A stretch of DNA of 64,000 nucleotides from NCBI RefSeq assembly GCF_027694345.1, contig NZ_JAQEVU010000003.1, forward strand, positions 1 to 64,000, in the 5' to 3' direction. The position numbers and the translations under genes were made by a program. The notes beneath the pieces are model-generated. The model did not search any database. It worked only from the letters and a program-made list of their open reading frames with translations, and was not told the DNA's origin. How positions within the stretch are numbered: position 1 is the stretch's first letter; every line of letters starts with the position of its first letter. Positions 21,938-31,876 of the stretch are shown here, piece by piece. This DNA is from Varibaculum timonense_A. GTDB taxonomy: Bacteria; Actinomycetota; Actinomycetes; Actinomycetales; Actinomycetaceae.

Positions 21938-24900
21938 GCGGCTATATCGAGTTGCACGCCCATTCTGCCTATTCCTTTGCAGTGGGGGCGTGTTCGCCGC
22001 GCGAAATGGTGCGCGGGGCGAAAAAGCTGGGGCTATCTGGTCTAGCGCTGCTAGATTATGACGGAGTTTACGGTTTGATGGAGGCGCGCGCCGCTGCCCG
22101 CCAAGCCGAACTGCCCTTCCTGCCGGGGTGCGAATTTACTTTAGAGGACGAAACCCATCTGCCAATTATTTGCCGCTCTAGCCAGGGATATTCCGCTTTA
22201 ACCGGGGCAATCAGTAGCCATCACCTAGCTGCCGGCAGACGCGAAGCAGACCGGCAAAACCTAGCCAAACTAGCCCAGTGGGCAAAAGGGCAGTGGCTAG
22301 TATTAACCGGCACCCGCGCCGGGCCGCTGCGGAGCGTGCTTTACCGCTTTGGAATCGCGGCGGCTACCCGCTTCCTCGAACAACTAAAAGAGCTGTTTGG
22401 GGCAGAAAACATAGCGGTAGAGGCCGCCTTAGCTGGTTTCGATGGGGAAGAGCGCCTAGCGGCACAGCTAGATCACTTGGCGCGCAAAACTAAGCTGCCG
22501 CTAGTGGCTACCAGCGCTGCCCGCTGTGCTAACCCTGCCAGTCAACGCCTAGCAGATGTTATGACCGCTACCCGCCTGGCGCGTCCTCTCGATAAAATCC
22601 AAGACGACTTGCCGGCTTGCCATGCCATGTTGCGTAGCGAAGCTGAGATGCTTCGGATTCATCGGCAATTTCCGGGCGCAGTCGATAACGCTGCCCAGAT
22701 AGGTAAAGACCTGATTTTTGATTTTTCTACCCCCGCGCCGCATCTGCCTTTAGCCCGGGTGCCGCCCGGTTATAGCGCCGACTCCTACCTGGAGCAGCTT
22801 TCCTGGCAGGGAGCGCGTAGCCGCTACGGGGATCCGGTGCCAGGAAAAGCCGCAGAGACAATTCAGCAAGAATTGAAAGTGATTTTCCAAAAAGGATTCT
22901 CCGGATATTTCCTGATCGTAAAAGAGATAGTGGATTATTGTTTTTCCTCCGGTATCTATGTGCAAGGACGCGGCTCCGCCGCCAACTCCGCAGTCTGTTA
23001 CTGCCTGGGAATCACCGCGGTAGATGCGGTACGCCACCAAATGCTATTCGACCGCTTCCTAACCCCAGACCGTAAAGATCTACCCGATATTGACCTGGAT
23101 ATTGAATCTAACCAACGCGAAAAAGTACTTCAGCACGTCTACGCCAAATATGGACGAGAAAACGCTGCTCAAGTAGCTAATGTGATTAGTTACCGTCCGC
23201 GAGCCGCCCTAAAAGACGCCGCCCGCGTCCTCGGATATGACGCGAGAACTGCCGCCAAATGGGCACGACTAGACCGCAACTCCTTACCGGAAAACGTACA
23301 AAAAATAGCGGGGCAGCTACAAAAACTTCCGCGCCACCTGGGGATCCACTGTGGTGGAATGGTGCTTTCCGATAAAGCACTCACCGAAGTAGCCGCGATT
23401 AACTGGGCAAATATGCCAGGGCGAACCGTGGTGCAATGGGATAAAGACAGCTGCGCCGAAGCCGGGTTAGTGAAAATCGATTTACTGTCCCTGGGAATGA
23501 TGGGGGCGCTACGTACCGCGTTTGAAACTTTAGAAGCGCATGGCGAAAAATCGCCCTCCGGAAAGCCCTGGCGCCTGCATAACCTACCTCCGGAAGACCC
23601 GCGCGTGTACCAGCTATTACAGGCAGCCGACACGGTTGGGGTTTTTCAAGTAGAGTCCCGCGCCCAAATGTCTACCTTGCCGCGGCTAAAACCAAAATGT
23701 TTCTATGACCTGGTAGTCGAAGTTGCTTTGATACGCCCCGGCCCTATCCAAGGGCAAGCCGTAAACCCTTATCTGGCACGCCGCTTAAGGCGCGAAAAAG
23801 TCACCTACCTGCATCCGCTGCTAAAACCCGCCCTGGAACGCACCTTGGGGGTGCCACTTTTTCAAGAACAACTAATGCGGATAGCCAAAGATGCCGCCGG
23901 GTTTAACGGCTCCCAATCAGATAACCTGCGCCGGGCAATGGGACGCAAAAACCCGGGAGAACACTTAGCCGATTTGCGTGCCGAGTTCTTCAAAGGCATG
24001 GAAAAGAACCAGATCCCGCCACCGGTACAAGAAAAAATCTGGGCACAAATGTCCGGTTTCGCCGAATTTGGTTTCCCAGAATCGCACGCTTTTTCCTTCG
24101 CCTACCTGGTATATGCTTCTGCCTGGCTAAAAGCCTATTATCCCGCGGTATTCTATGCCGCAATCCTCGCTAACCAGCCGATGGGTTTTTATTCCCCGCA
24201 ATCATTAATCTCCGATGCGCGCCGCCACGGCCTTAAAATTCTGCGCCCAGACGTGAACACTTCTCAGAAGGATTCCATCCCCGGAACCGATTTAGCCTCG
24301 CTAAAGCTGGGGCTAGCGGAGATTCGCGGAATACGCCCGGTTTGGATAGAAAAAATTCTTGCCGCTCGCAATGACAACTGTGGGCGGCGTTTTAAAACCC
24401 TAGAGGACTTTACTTCCCGTAGCCAGTTGCCTACATCTGCCTTAGAACTTCTGGCTACCGCAGGGGCACTGTCTTCCCTGGGGGTGACCCGCCGCGAATC
24501 CCTCTGGCGTGCGCCCCTGCTAGCCGCCCCGCAAAACCGTTTCTACCAGCTAGAACTGCCAGGGCTTGCCCTTACAGAAACCGCGCCACATTTCGCGCCC
24601 TTAACTACCGGGGAGCAAGTAAAATGGGACAGTTTAGCCCTGGGGATCAGCCTGTGGGGATACCCCACGAAACTGCTCAGGCCAGAACTTAACCGGCGCA
24701 GAATCCTCCCGGCCGCTGGGTTACGCCCGCAGTTAGCCGGCAAACGTATCCGGTGCGCCGGGATAGTTACTCACCGCCAACGCCCCCACACCGCCAAAGG
24801 GGTAGTGTTTTTATCTTTAGAGGACGAAACCGGGCTAGTAAACGTGATCTGCCAAGTTGGTTGCTGGCAGCGTTACCGCCGCCTCGCCCTCAGCCAAAAC

Positions 24901-25014
24901 GCCCTAATCGTCAGAGGAGTGCTGCAAGCCAAAGACGGAGCCCTAGCCCTGCTAGCCGATAAAATCGAGCCGCTAAATCTGCCAGTCCCCACCAAATCCC
25001 GAGATTTCCGTTAA
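21934..25014 (+). CDS. dnaE2: Error-prone DNA polymerase III alpha subunit DnaE2
   Basis: This protein of about 1026 residues has a PHP domain (IELHAHSAYSFAVGACSP, LDYDGVYGL) and a C-family polymerase core with GRGSAANSAVCYCLGIT, LPDIDLDIE, and FQEQLMRIAKDAAGFNGSQSDNLRRAMGRK, then an OB-fold near the end. The ATG at 21934 overlaps the imuB TGA, which decides the start; an open frame begins further upstream but lies within imuB. DnaE2 is the catalytic subunit of the ImuA'/ImuB/DnaE2 translesion mutasome, induced by LexA release. Confidence 0.95.
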   Translation: MSGYIELHAHSAYSFAVGACSPREMVRGAKKLGLSGLALLDYDGVYGLMEARAAARQAELPFLPGCEFTLEDETHLPIICRSSQGYSALTGAISSHHLAAGRREADRQNLAKLAQWAKGQWLVLTGTRAGPLRSVLYRFGIAAATRFLEQLKELFGAENIAVEAALAGFDGEERLAAQLDHLARKTKLPLVATSAARCANPASQRLADVMTATRLARPLDKIQDDLPACHAMLRSEAEMLRIHRQFPGAVDNAAQIGKDLIFDFSTPAPHLPLARVPPGYSADSYLEQLSWQGARSRYGDPVPGKAAETIQQELKVIFQKGFSGYFLIVKEIVDYCFSSGIYVQGRGSAANSAVCYCLGITAVDAVRHQMLFDRFLTPDRKDLPDIDLDIESNQREKVLQHVYAKYGRENAAQVANVISYRPRAALKDAARVLGYDARTAAKWARLDRNSLPENVQKIAGQLQKLPRHLGIHCGGMVLSDKALTEVAAINWANMPGRTVVQWDKDSCAEAGLVKIDLLSLGMMGALRTAFETLEAHGEKSPSGKPWRLHNLPPEDPRVYQLLQAADTVGVFQVESRAQMSTLPRLKPKCFYDLVVEVALIRPGPIQGQAVNPYLARRLRREKVTYLHPLLKPALERTLGVPLFQEQLMRIAKDAAGFNGSQSDNLRRAMGRKNPGEHLADLRAEFFKGMEKNQIPPPVQEKIWAQMSGFAEFGFPESHAFSFAYLVYASAWLKAYYPAVFYAAILANQPMGFYSPQSLISDARRHGLKILRPDVNTSQKDSIPGTDLASLKLGLAEIRGIRPVWIEKILAARNDNCGRRFKTLEDFTSRSQLPTSALELLATAGALSSLGVTRRESLWRAPLLAAPQNRFYQLELPGLALTETAPHFAPLTTGEQVKWDSLALGISLWGYPTKLLRPELNRRRILPAAGLRPQLAGKRIRCAGIVTHRQRPHTAKGVVFLSLEDETGLVNVICQVGCWQRYRRLALSQNALIVRGVLQAKDGALALLADKIEPLNLPVPTKSRDFR

Positions 25015-25162
25015 ATCAGCGCAGGCAGGGCAAACCGGCGTACCTCCTTTGAAGATTAGAAGATGATTTCAGCTATTAACCCGCTATTACCGCACAAATC
25101 GAGCGGGCAGTATCCAAAAAACTAACCCAAACCATACGCGGGTAGTTTACCTAGGAGTAAAA

Positions 25163-25199
25163 ACCTGGGGTGGAGCAAACCTAAAGCTCCACCCCAGGT
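25163..25199. terminator. Strong bidirectional terminator
   Basis: ACCTGGGGTGGAGC and its perfect 14-base complement enclose a 9-base loop. On the minus strand TTTTTACTCC follows. It lies between the convergent dnaE2 and pepN genes, 18 bases after the pepN stop. Confidence 0.85.
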
Positions 25200-25216
25200 A
25201 AATATGAAGATTCAAA

Positions 25217-27775
25217 CTATTTACCAGTGCGAGCCCTGCGCGAACGCCGCGCCCCATCTAGTTCTTCTAGTACCAGGCGGCGCAGCGCCTTATCGGCATC
25301 TGGGTTCTCTGCCAACCAACGCTCTGTCCGCTCTACCAGGTCAAAGCCTTCCCGGCTTTGGAGAGCTAAGGGGTAAAGCCCGCCAACCAGAGACTCAGCA
25401 ATGTGCATGGTGCGCTGATCCCAAATATCGCCCAGCGCCGCAAAATAAGGCTCGATCATATCGGCACCATCTGCTGGTTGCAGCCAGAGGGAACGCGCAA
25501 TCCCGGCAGTCAAAGCATCAATCTGCCCATTGGTCAAAGAAGTATCTTCCAGAACCCGCTGTGCCCACTGCGCCTTGTTCTCTCGACCCGGCAGGGCAGC
25601 GTGCGCCAAGAAAGCATTCTCCCGACCGGTAATAGTGTCGTCACTTTCTGCCATTTTACGAATCATATCCGCGTTGGCCTGCCCATTAGCTGCTAAAGCA
25701 AAAAGCATATCCCAACGCAAATCCGTATCTACGTTTACCCCGTCCAAAACCGAAGCGTTTTCAAACCAGTCTTTAACTGTTTGCACCTCACGAGCCCCAG
25801 CTACCTGCAAGAATGCTCGCACCAACTGACGTTGCCGGTCAGAACCGGGCTGCGCGTCCTCGGCAAGAGCCTGCAGAGCGGGAGCCAACATTCTTTGAGC
25901 GCCATCCGGATTGGCTGCATAGTAGCAAAGAGCACCTTGAATATGACGCAAAATACCGCTGAGCACAGAAGAGTTGGATTCGTGTTTGAGCGCTCCCAGT
26001 GCCATTTCAAGATATTTAGAAGCCGACAAGTCCCCATCACGCACCATATCCCAAGCGGCACACATCACCACTGCTCGGGGCAGAGAATCCACGAAACCAC
26101 CGACATGCGTATGTAGCAGATTCCAAGAATCCTTATCGAACCTGATCTTGGCGTACGCCAAATCCTGGTCATTGAGCACATATACGTCATGTTTAGTGCC
26201 AACTAGCCCCGGAACTGCAGTTACCTCACCTTTAATATCCACGTCGGCGCGACGCGCAAGACATAGCTTCCCGTTAGCATCAAAATCATAAGCACCCACG
26301 GTAGTGGCATGAGGGCGTAGACTGGTTCCCTCCTGAGGCAGGGACTGTAGGATTTCAAAACTGCTAACTTTACCGTCTTTGTCTCGCTCAATGCGAGATT
26401 CAAGTTGTGTAATACCGGCTTGAAGTAGCCAGACTTTACTCCAATCCTTAAGGGAGCGTTCGCTGGTTTTTTCTAACTCACCCAAGAAATCGGCAAGGGT
26501 CGCATTGGAATACTCGTGCTGGGCAAAATAGTTGTGGAGGGCGACCAAAAAGTTATGTTCACCAACATAAGCAACCAATTGGCGCAGCACGCAAGCGCCT
26601 TTGGAATAGGTGATGCCATCGAAATTGACTTCCACATCCGCCAAATCGGTTATAGGAGCCACAATCGGGTGGGTAGTGGGCAGCTGATCACAATTAACCC
26701 CCCAGACTTTGCGCATCGTAAACCCGGTCCAAGCGTCACTAAAAGAAGTCCCTTCTGCCATGCACCAGTACGACATGAACTCGGCAAATGATTCGTTTAG
26801 CCACAGGTCATCCCACCATTTCATAGTGACTAAATCCCCGAACCACATATGAGCCAGCTCGTGCAAAATCGTATTGGTAAGCTGCTCTAGCTGCGCCCCA
26901 GAAGGTTTAGTGCGGAAAATGTATTCATCTCTAAAAGTAATGCAGCCAGCATTTTCCATTGCCCCCGCGTTATATTCGGGAACAAAAATCTGGTCATATT
27001 TACTGAAAGGATAGGGGCGAGCAAAGCGGGATTCGTAAAAACGGAACCCCGCAATGGTTTGCTCGAATACAAAATCCGCGTCCAGATATTTAGCTAGCGA
27101 TTGCCGGCAGTAAACCCCCAAGGGAATAGTGCGCCCATCAATACTGGTAAGTACCGATTTCACGCTATGGTAAGGACCGGCAACCAGGGCGGTAATGTAG
27201 CTAGACAGTAGGGGGGTGGGGGCGAAGCGGAAGAGATTTTTCTTCTCCTCTCCTGCCCGCTCTACTTTTAACGACTCCGGTTCGGGAGTATCCATATTGG
27301 AAAGCACCGTCCAGCTTGCCGGTACGCTCACATTGAACTGGTAGGTAGCTTTCAGGTCGGGTTGTTCAAAACAGGCGAATACCCGGCGGGCATCGGGTAC
27401 CTCGAACTGGGTATAAACATAGGTGAGGCCATCGGCCGGATCGGTAAAGCGGTGCGCGCCCTCGCCAGTATGCATATAAGCGCAGTCAGCCACCACTTCT
27501 AGATGGTTTTCCGCCTTCAGGTCGCTAAGCTCAATCCGGCTGTCGCGATAACAATCAGTCCCCAAATCTTGTCCATTTAGCTGGATGGAGCGCACTTTAG
27601 GGGCAATTAAATCCACGAAAGTGCTTGCGCCCGCTTCAGCTTCAAAATCAATCACGGTGCGGGAGGGAAAAGTTTCCCCATTTTCCGATAGCTCTACCTG
27701 GACGGTGTAAGCCACTTTCCCGATAACGTTCTGGCGTGTTTGTGCCTCAATTTTTGTCAGGTTCTTCCCCGGCAT
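25217..27775 (-). CDS. pepN: M1-family aminopeptidase N
   Basis: This 852-residue zinc aminopeptidase carries the exopeptidase motif GAMEN at residues 271-275, the metal site HELAH at 305-309 and the third ligand E328 (WLNESFAEF). A long helical C-terminal domain follows. It removes N-terminal residues from peptides in the cytoplasm; no signal peptide is seen. The start has GGAGAGGAA just before the ATG. It is followed by a strong terminator and lies 61 bases downstream of the M13 peptidase gene. Confidence 0.95.
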   Translation of the reverse strand: MPGKNLTKIEAQTRQNVIGKVAYTVQVELSENGETFPSRTVIDFEAEAGASTFVDLIAPKVRSIQLNGQDLGTDCYRDSRIELSDLKAENHLEVVADCAYMHTGEGAHRFTDPADGLTYVYTQFEVPDARRVFACFEQPDLKATYQFNVSVPASWTVLSNMDTPEPESLKVERAGEEKKNLFRFAPTPLLSSYITALVAGPYHSVKSVLTSIDGRTIPLGVYCRQSLAKYLDADFVFEQTIAGFRFYESRFARPYPFSKYDQIFVPEYNAGAMENAGCITFRDEYIFRTKPSGAQLEQLTNTILHELAHMWFGDLVTMKWWDDLWLNESFAEFMSYWCMAEGTSFSDAWTGFTMRKVWGVNCDQLPTTHPIVAPITDLADVEVNFDGITYSKGACVLRQLVAYVGEHNFLVALHNYFAQHEYSNATLADFLGELEKTSERSLKDWSKVWLLQAGITQLESRIERDKDGKVSSFEILQSLPQEGTSLRPHATTVGAYDFDANGKLCLARRADVDIKGEVTAVPGLVGTKHDVYVLNDQDLAYAKIRFDKDSWNLLHTHVGGFVDSLPRAVVMCAAWDMVRDGDLSASKYLEMALGALKHESNSSVLSGILRHIQGALCYYAANPDGAQRMLAPALQALAEDAQPGSDRQRQLVRAFLQVAGAREVQTVKDWFENASVLDGVNVDTDLRWDMLFALAANGQANADMIRKMAESDDTITGRENAFLAHAALPGRENKAQWAQRVLEDTSLTNGQIDALTAGIARSLWLQPADGADMIEPYFAALGDIWDQRTMHIAESLVGGLYPLALQSREGFDLVERTERWLAENPDADKALRRLVLEELDGARRSRRARTGK

Positions 27776-27836
27776 TTCCTCTCCTGTTTTTGAAACTATT
27801 GTATGGCTTGATTTTACGGGTTGATTGTATGAGTGG

Positions 27837-29816
27837 CTATTCCCAAATTCTTACCCGCTCGCCTGGCTCCATCCAGAGTTTATCGGTGGGCGTGGTCTGG
27901 AAAGTCTCGTGGAAAGCATCCAAGTTACGTACCACCCCGTTACAGCGGAATTCGGCAGGTGAATGTGGATCAATCACCAGGCGTTGGCGGGCAGCTTCCG
28001 GGCGGATAGCGGTGCGCCAAACCAGCGCCCACGAGAAGAAAAACTCTGGGGCTAGATTACCCTCGTCCGGATGGGCATTCTTCCAAGCCTGAAAAGCTAT
28101 CGCTAGTCCTCCCAAATCACCGATATTTTCCCCAATGGTTAAAGCCCCATTTACGTGTACGTCCTCTCCAATAAGTTCCGTGGGGGTGTAACGGTCATAT
28201 TGAGCAATGAGGGCGCCGGTCCGTTTGGTAAATTCCTCCCGGTCAGCTTCGGTCCACCATTCATTAAGTTTCCCGTCCCCGTCATAGTGAGAGCCTTGAT
28301 CATCAAAACCGTGACCGATTTCGTGACCAATTACCGCGCCAATACCTCCAAAATTGGTAGCCCAGGAAGCCTCCGGGTCAAAAAATGGAGGCTGCAATAT
28401 CGCGGCAGGGAAAACGATTTCATTAGTGAGCGGCGAATAATAGGCGTTTACCGTCTGCGGGCTCATATGCCATTCTTCTCTATCAACCGGTTGCATTATT
28501 CGCCCGAGCTGAAAATCGGTTTCAAAAGCGCTAGCGGCGCGAATCATATCGACCAAAGTATCGCCGTCATTGAAGCTAAGACCACTATCGTCTCGCCAAA
28601 CGGTGGGGTATCCGATTTTCGCAGTAAACTTTTCAAGTTTTTCAAGGGCGCGCTCGCGGGTTTCTTGCCCCATCCAGTCCAGTTTTTGAATCGCGCTGGC
28701 GTAGGCTTTTAGCAGTTCATCTACCAGTTTTTCCATTGTGGCGCGGTGTTCGGGCGGGAAATGATAGGTCACCCAGGCGCGCCCTAATGCTTGGTCGAGG
28801 ACGCTCTCAACCGTACCAACAGCGCGTTTCCACAGCTCCGGGCGCTCAGGAGTGCCAGAAAGAATAGTTCCGTAGAATGAAAAACGCAGTTCTTGCAAGG
28901 TCTCAGTTAGATAGGGCGCAAAGGCGAGCACAATCTTCATTTCCAGGTAGTGCTTTAGGGTTGTTAAATCAGTTTTGGCCCATAAGCTCGAAAATCCTTC
29001 CTGGTAGGAAGGCATATAAAGATTAATTGGGGAGGCTTTATTTTCGAGTTTAAGACCAAGCCCCTGCGCCCAAGCAGCGTAAGCGAACCCGCTATTTTTA
29101 TCGCTAAATTCCTCGAAAGTAGTGGGGTTATTGGTAGCTTGCGCGTCCCGGCTACGCACACTGTCCCAATGATGAGCCGCTAGCTTAGTCTCAAAATCGA
29201 ACACTTCCTGCGCAAAGTCGGTTTCTTCCCCGCTTTGGCAAACTTTGCTTTCTAAGGCCATTTTAGCCAAAAATTCCCGGTATTTTTCCCGAATTTCCTG
29301 GTGTTCATCCTGATGGTAATAGGATTCATCGGGTAAGCCGAGGCCGCCCTGGTAAAACTGTGCAATATAGCGAGAGGGATTCTCGGCATCTACGCTGACC
29401 AAGAAAGCCACCGGGGAGTCAATTCCCTCTCGTTCCAACTCACCTAAGATTTTGGCTAGTTCATCGTGACTGTCAGCTGCTAAGAGTTTTGATAATAGGG
29501 GGGCGATGGGCTCTGTCCCTTGGGCGTTAAGGGAATCTAAATCCTGGTAGGCAGCAAACAGTTTCCCGATACGCGCACTATCAAAGTCCCAGCGTTCCTG
29601 ACTGATTTCGCTGTTCTCCAGGCGAGCTAGCGTTCCTAAAGCAGCTTGTTCACATAGTTTGCGACACTTAAGCAGCGAATCTTCAACCAGGTTGCGAAAG
29701 GCACCATCTACTGCGCGGTCAGGTGGAATTTCGTAAGTGTCTAGCCATTTTCCATTTATATAGCGGTATAGGTCGTCTTGCACGCGAGGGGTTTTCCCCA
29801 GGGTAGTTTCACTCAT
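27837..29816 (-). CDS. pepO: M13-family (neprilysin-like) endopeptidase
   Basis: This 659-residue M13 zinc peptidase has NAYYSPLTNEIVFPAAILQ, then HEIGH at residues 498-502 (GHEIGHGFDDQGSHYDGDG) and ENIGD at about 563-567 with the third ligand. No N-terminal signal or membrane anchor is visible, so it is probably cytoplasmic, like other actinobacterial PepO proteins. No Shine-Dalgarno sequence precedes the ATG. It is divergent from nei2 and precedes pepN in the same orientation, suggesting joint peptide turnover. Confidence 0.92.
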   Translation of the reverse strand: MSETTLGKTPRVQDDLYRYINGKWLDTYEIPPDRAVDGAFRNLVEDSLLKCRKLCEQAALGTLARLENSEISQERWDFDSARIGKLFAAYQDLDSLNAQGTEPIAPLLSKLLAADSHDELAKILGELEREGIDSPVAFLVSVDAENPSRYIAQFYQGGLGLPDESYYHQDEHQEIREKYREFLAKMALESKVCQSGEETDFAQEVFDFETKLAAHHWDSVRSRDAQATNNPTTFEEFSDKNSGFAYAAWAQGLGLKLENKASPINLYMPSYQEGFSSLWAKTDLTTLKHYLEMKIVLAFAPYLTETLQELRFSFYGTILSGTPERPELWKRAVGTVESVLDQALGRAWVTYHFPPEHRATMEKLVDELLKAYASAIQKLDWMGQETRERALEKLEKFTAKIGYPTVWRDDSGLSFNDGDTLVDMIRAASAFETDFQLGRIMQPVDREEWHMSPQTVNAYYSPLTNEIVFPAAILQPPFFDPEASWATNFGGIGAVIGHEIGHGFDDQGSHYDGDGKLNEWWTEADREEFTKRTGALIAQYDRYTPTELIGEDVHVNGALTIGENIGDLGGLAIAFQAWKNAHPDEGNLAPEFFFSWALVWRTAIRPEAARQRLVIDPHSPAEFRCNGVVRNLDAFHETFQTTPTDKLWMEPGERVRIWE

Positions 29817-29878
29817 GTTTTAAGCCTAAATAATTCAAGCGGTTTGGCAAACGGAAGCTGACAGGAAAGAATCATAAT

Positions 29879-30739
29879 ATGCCAGAGGGACATTCTATTC
29901 ATCGTTTAGCCATCGCTTTTACCGAGCTATCGAAACTCGGTATTGCGCGGGCATCTTCCCCACAGGGACGGTTTTCTGAGGGCGCGGCCGCCCTCGGTAA
30001 CGCAAAAATTACTCGCCCCTGGGCGTGGGGTAAACACCTGTTCCTAGATTTTGAGGTTCCGCAGCCAGCGACTTTGCATGTACATCTGGGTCTATATGGT
30101 TCTTGGAAGTTTCAGGCCGGGCAGGGGATAACCCTACCTGGTCACATCGGAGCGCCCCGGATGCCCGGAGAACACCCTGGCGATACCTATTCGGAAGTTA
30201 AAGGAGATTTTAAGCCTTTACCTCCCGGCGAAAATGTGCGGCTGCGGCTAGAGTTTTCGCGAGCGGTAGCCGATTTGTCTGGTCCTAACCAGTGCGAACT
30301 GCTAGATAAAGAGGGGGTAGATAAAATTTTAGCCCGCCTCGGCCCTGATCCGCTGGTGGATTCTTGCACAGATGAGGATTTTATTGAGCGTGCCCGCAAA
30401 ACTGCTCGCCGGATAGGCGAAGTAGTAATGGATCAATCCTTTATTGCGGGCCCGGGCAATATTTACCGCGCCGAATGCCTGTTTCGTTGCCGGATTAACC
30501 CGAACCGGCAGGCGGCTAAAGTCTCGGTCAAACGATTGCAAGCTCTATGGGAAGACCTGCGTTCCCAAATGCGTAGGGGGTTAAAAGAGGGATTAATTTG
30601 TACTACTGATGATCCCTCTCAAGGGCGTTTTTGGGTTTACCAGCGTTCGAGGCAGCCCTGTCGGCGTTGCGGAACAACAATTCGCGAACAGGTTCTAGCA
30701 GGTAGACGCAGCTATTGGTGCCCGAAGTGCCAAAAGTAG
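29879..30739 (+). CDS. nei2: Fpg/Nei-family DNA glycosylase
   Basis: This 286-residue base-excision repair enzyme begins MPEGHSIHRLA, with the catalytic Pro2-Glu3 typical of Nei-type enzymes. The helix-two-turn-helix is in DQSFIAGPGNIYRAE, and the C-terminal zinc finger is CRRCGTTIREQ...CPKCQ. It removes oxidised bases and cuts the abasic site. AGGAAAG lies before the ATG. It is a single gene between divergent pepO and convergent purU. Confidence 0.9.
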   Translation: MPEGHSIHRLAIAFTELSKLGIARASSPQGRFSEGAAALGNAKITRPWAWGKHLFLDFEVPQPATLHVHLGLYGSWKFQAGQGITLPGHIGAPRMPGEHPGDTYSEVKGDFKPLPPGENVRLRLEFSRAVADLSGPNQCELLDKEGVDKILARLGPDPLVDSCTDEDFIERARKTARRIGEVVMDQSFIAGPGNIYRAECLFRCRINPNRQAAKVSVKRLQALWEDLRSQMRRGLKEGLICTTDDPSQGRFWVYQRSRQPCRRCGTTIREQVLAGRRSYWCPKCQK

Positions 30740-30861
30740 GCAAGGTTTCTTCTTCTGGTAAATCGTCCTCGAATGCGGTTGCCTGCAAATGGGTTTAGCT
30801 ATACGAAAATAGCCTAATCTGTGCGCAAAAACGCAGGGCACTCCCTATCTGTAGGCACGCC

Positions 30862-31716
30862 CTATTCAAAAACCACAGTGCGGTTACCGTTTAGCAGGAT
30901 TCGCCGCTGGGAATACCAAGTCACTGCCTGAGCCAACACCCTACGCTCTACATCCTGCCCCTTTTGCACCATGGAAGCAGTAGAGTCCCGGTGCGAAACC
31001 GGAATCACCTCTTGGGCAATAATCGGACCTTCGTCTAGATCGGGGGTTACGAAATGAGCAGTTGCCCCAATTAGTTTCACTCCCCGCTGATGCGCCTGGT
31101 GATAGGGACGTGCCCCCTTGAAAGAAGGCAAGAAAGAGTGGTGGATATTGATTACTTGGCCGTGCAGGCGCTCGCAAACCTTATCGGAAAGGATCTGCAT
31201 ATAACGGGCAAGCACCACCAGTTCCACATTTTCCGCATCGATGAGGGCGAGCAGTTCTTCCTCTGCCTTTGCTTTAGTGTCTTTTGTCACCGGGATACAC
31301 AGGAAGGGCGCATCATAGAACTGGGCGAGAGGCGCCAAATCCGGGTGGTTACCGATTACTGCCACCACTTCGAGCGGTAGATTCAGATTGCGGCGGCGAT
31401 ATAGCAGGTCAGACAGGCAATGTCCCTCTTTGGAAACCATAATGATGGTGCGAACCTTCTTGCCGACCTCATTGACGGACCAACGCATCGAGTACTGCTT
31501 CGCCAAGGGGGTAAAAGCCTCCCTAACTTCCTGGACGTTGCGCCGGGTGTGGATTTCTACCCGCATAAAGAAACTTTCGGTTTCGGGATCATCGAACTGT
31601 TGAGAATCGACAATGTTGCCCTCTACCTCGACAATCACTTTCGTTACGTCATGGACAATTCCAGGACGGTCAGGACAGGACAAGGTTAAGACCAGATGCG
31701 ATATGGGTTCGTTCAT
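30862..31716 (-). CDS. purU: Formyltetrahydrofolate deformylase
   Basis: PurU hydrolyses 10-formyl-THF to formate and THF, balancing one-carbon pools. The 284-residue protein has an N-terminal ACT domain (VLTLSCPDRPGIVHDVTKVI) and a C-terminal formyltransferase-like domain with NIHHSFLPSFKGARPYHQA and GATAHFVTPDLDEGPII. I choose the ATG at 31716 (MNEPISH), since the upstream extension has no family likeness. A TATAGT lies seven bases before this ATG with no ribosome site, so the mRNA may be leaderless. Confidence 0.95.
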   Translation of the reverse strand: MNEPISHLVLTLSCPDRPGIVHDVTKVIVEVEGNIVDSQQFDDPETESFFMRVEIHTRRNVQEVREAFTPLAKQYSMRWSVNEVGKKVRTIIMVSKEGHCLSDLLYRRRNLNLPLEVVAVIGNHPDLAPLAQFYDAPFLCIPVTKDTKAKAEEELLALIDAENVELVVLARYMQILSDKVCERLHGQVINIHHSFLPSFKGARPYHQAHQRGVKLIGATAHFVTPDLDEGPIIAQEVIPVSHRDSTASMVQKGQDVERRVLAQAVTWYSQRRILLNGNRTVVFE

Positions 31717-31723
31717 GGCGCAA

Positions 31724-31729
31724 ACTATA
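31724..31729 (-). promoter_or_regulatory. Putative -10 element of purU
   Basis: TATAGT on the minus strand ends seven bases before the purU ATG, placing the likely transcription start at or next to the start codon. No convincing -35 is seen. Confidence 0.45.
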
Positions 31730-31772
31730 TCAGCGACTGGGTGCTTCCTGCTTTTTGACACCAAAATTTTCG

Positions 31773-31789
31773 TTATCAAGATGTGATAA
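31773..31789. promoter_or_regulatory. Dyad between purU and the FHA gene
   Basis: TTATCA and TGATAA are perfect arms around AGATG in the divergent purU/FHA intergenic region, just upstream of the FHA promoter. This is a possible operator of unknown factor. Confidence 0.35.
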
Positions 31790-31793
31790 AGCG

Positions 31794-31822
31794 GTGACGT
31801 GAATGAAACTTTGCGCTAACAT
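31794..31822 (+). promoter_or_regulatory. Promoter of the FHA-ftsR unit
   Basis: GTGACG (31794-31799) and TAACAT (31817-31822) are spaced by 17 bases, about 55 bases before the FHA gene start. Confidence 0.5.
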
Positions 31823-31876
31823 TGAAAGGTCTAAGTGGCAATCTGACCACCCGAACGATTCCAACAGGAGAACTCC

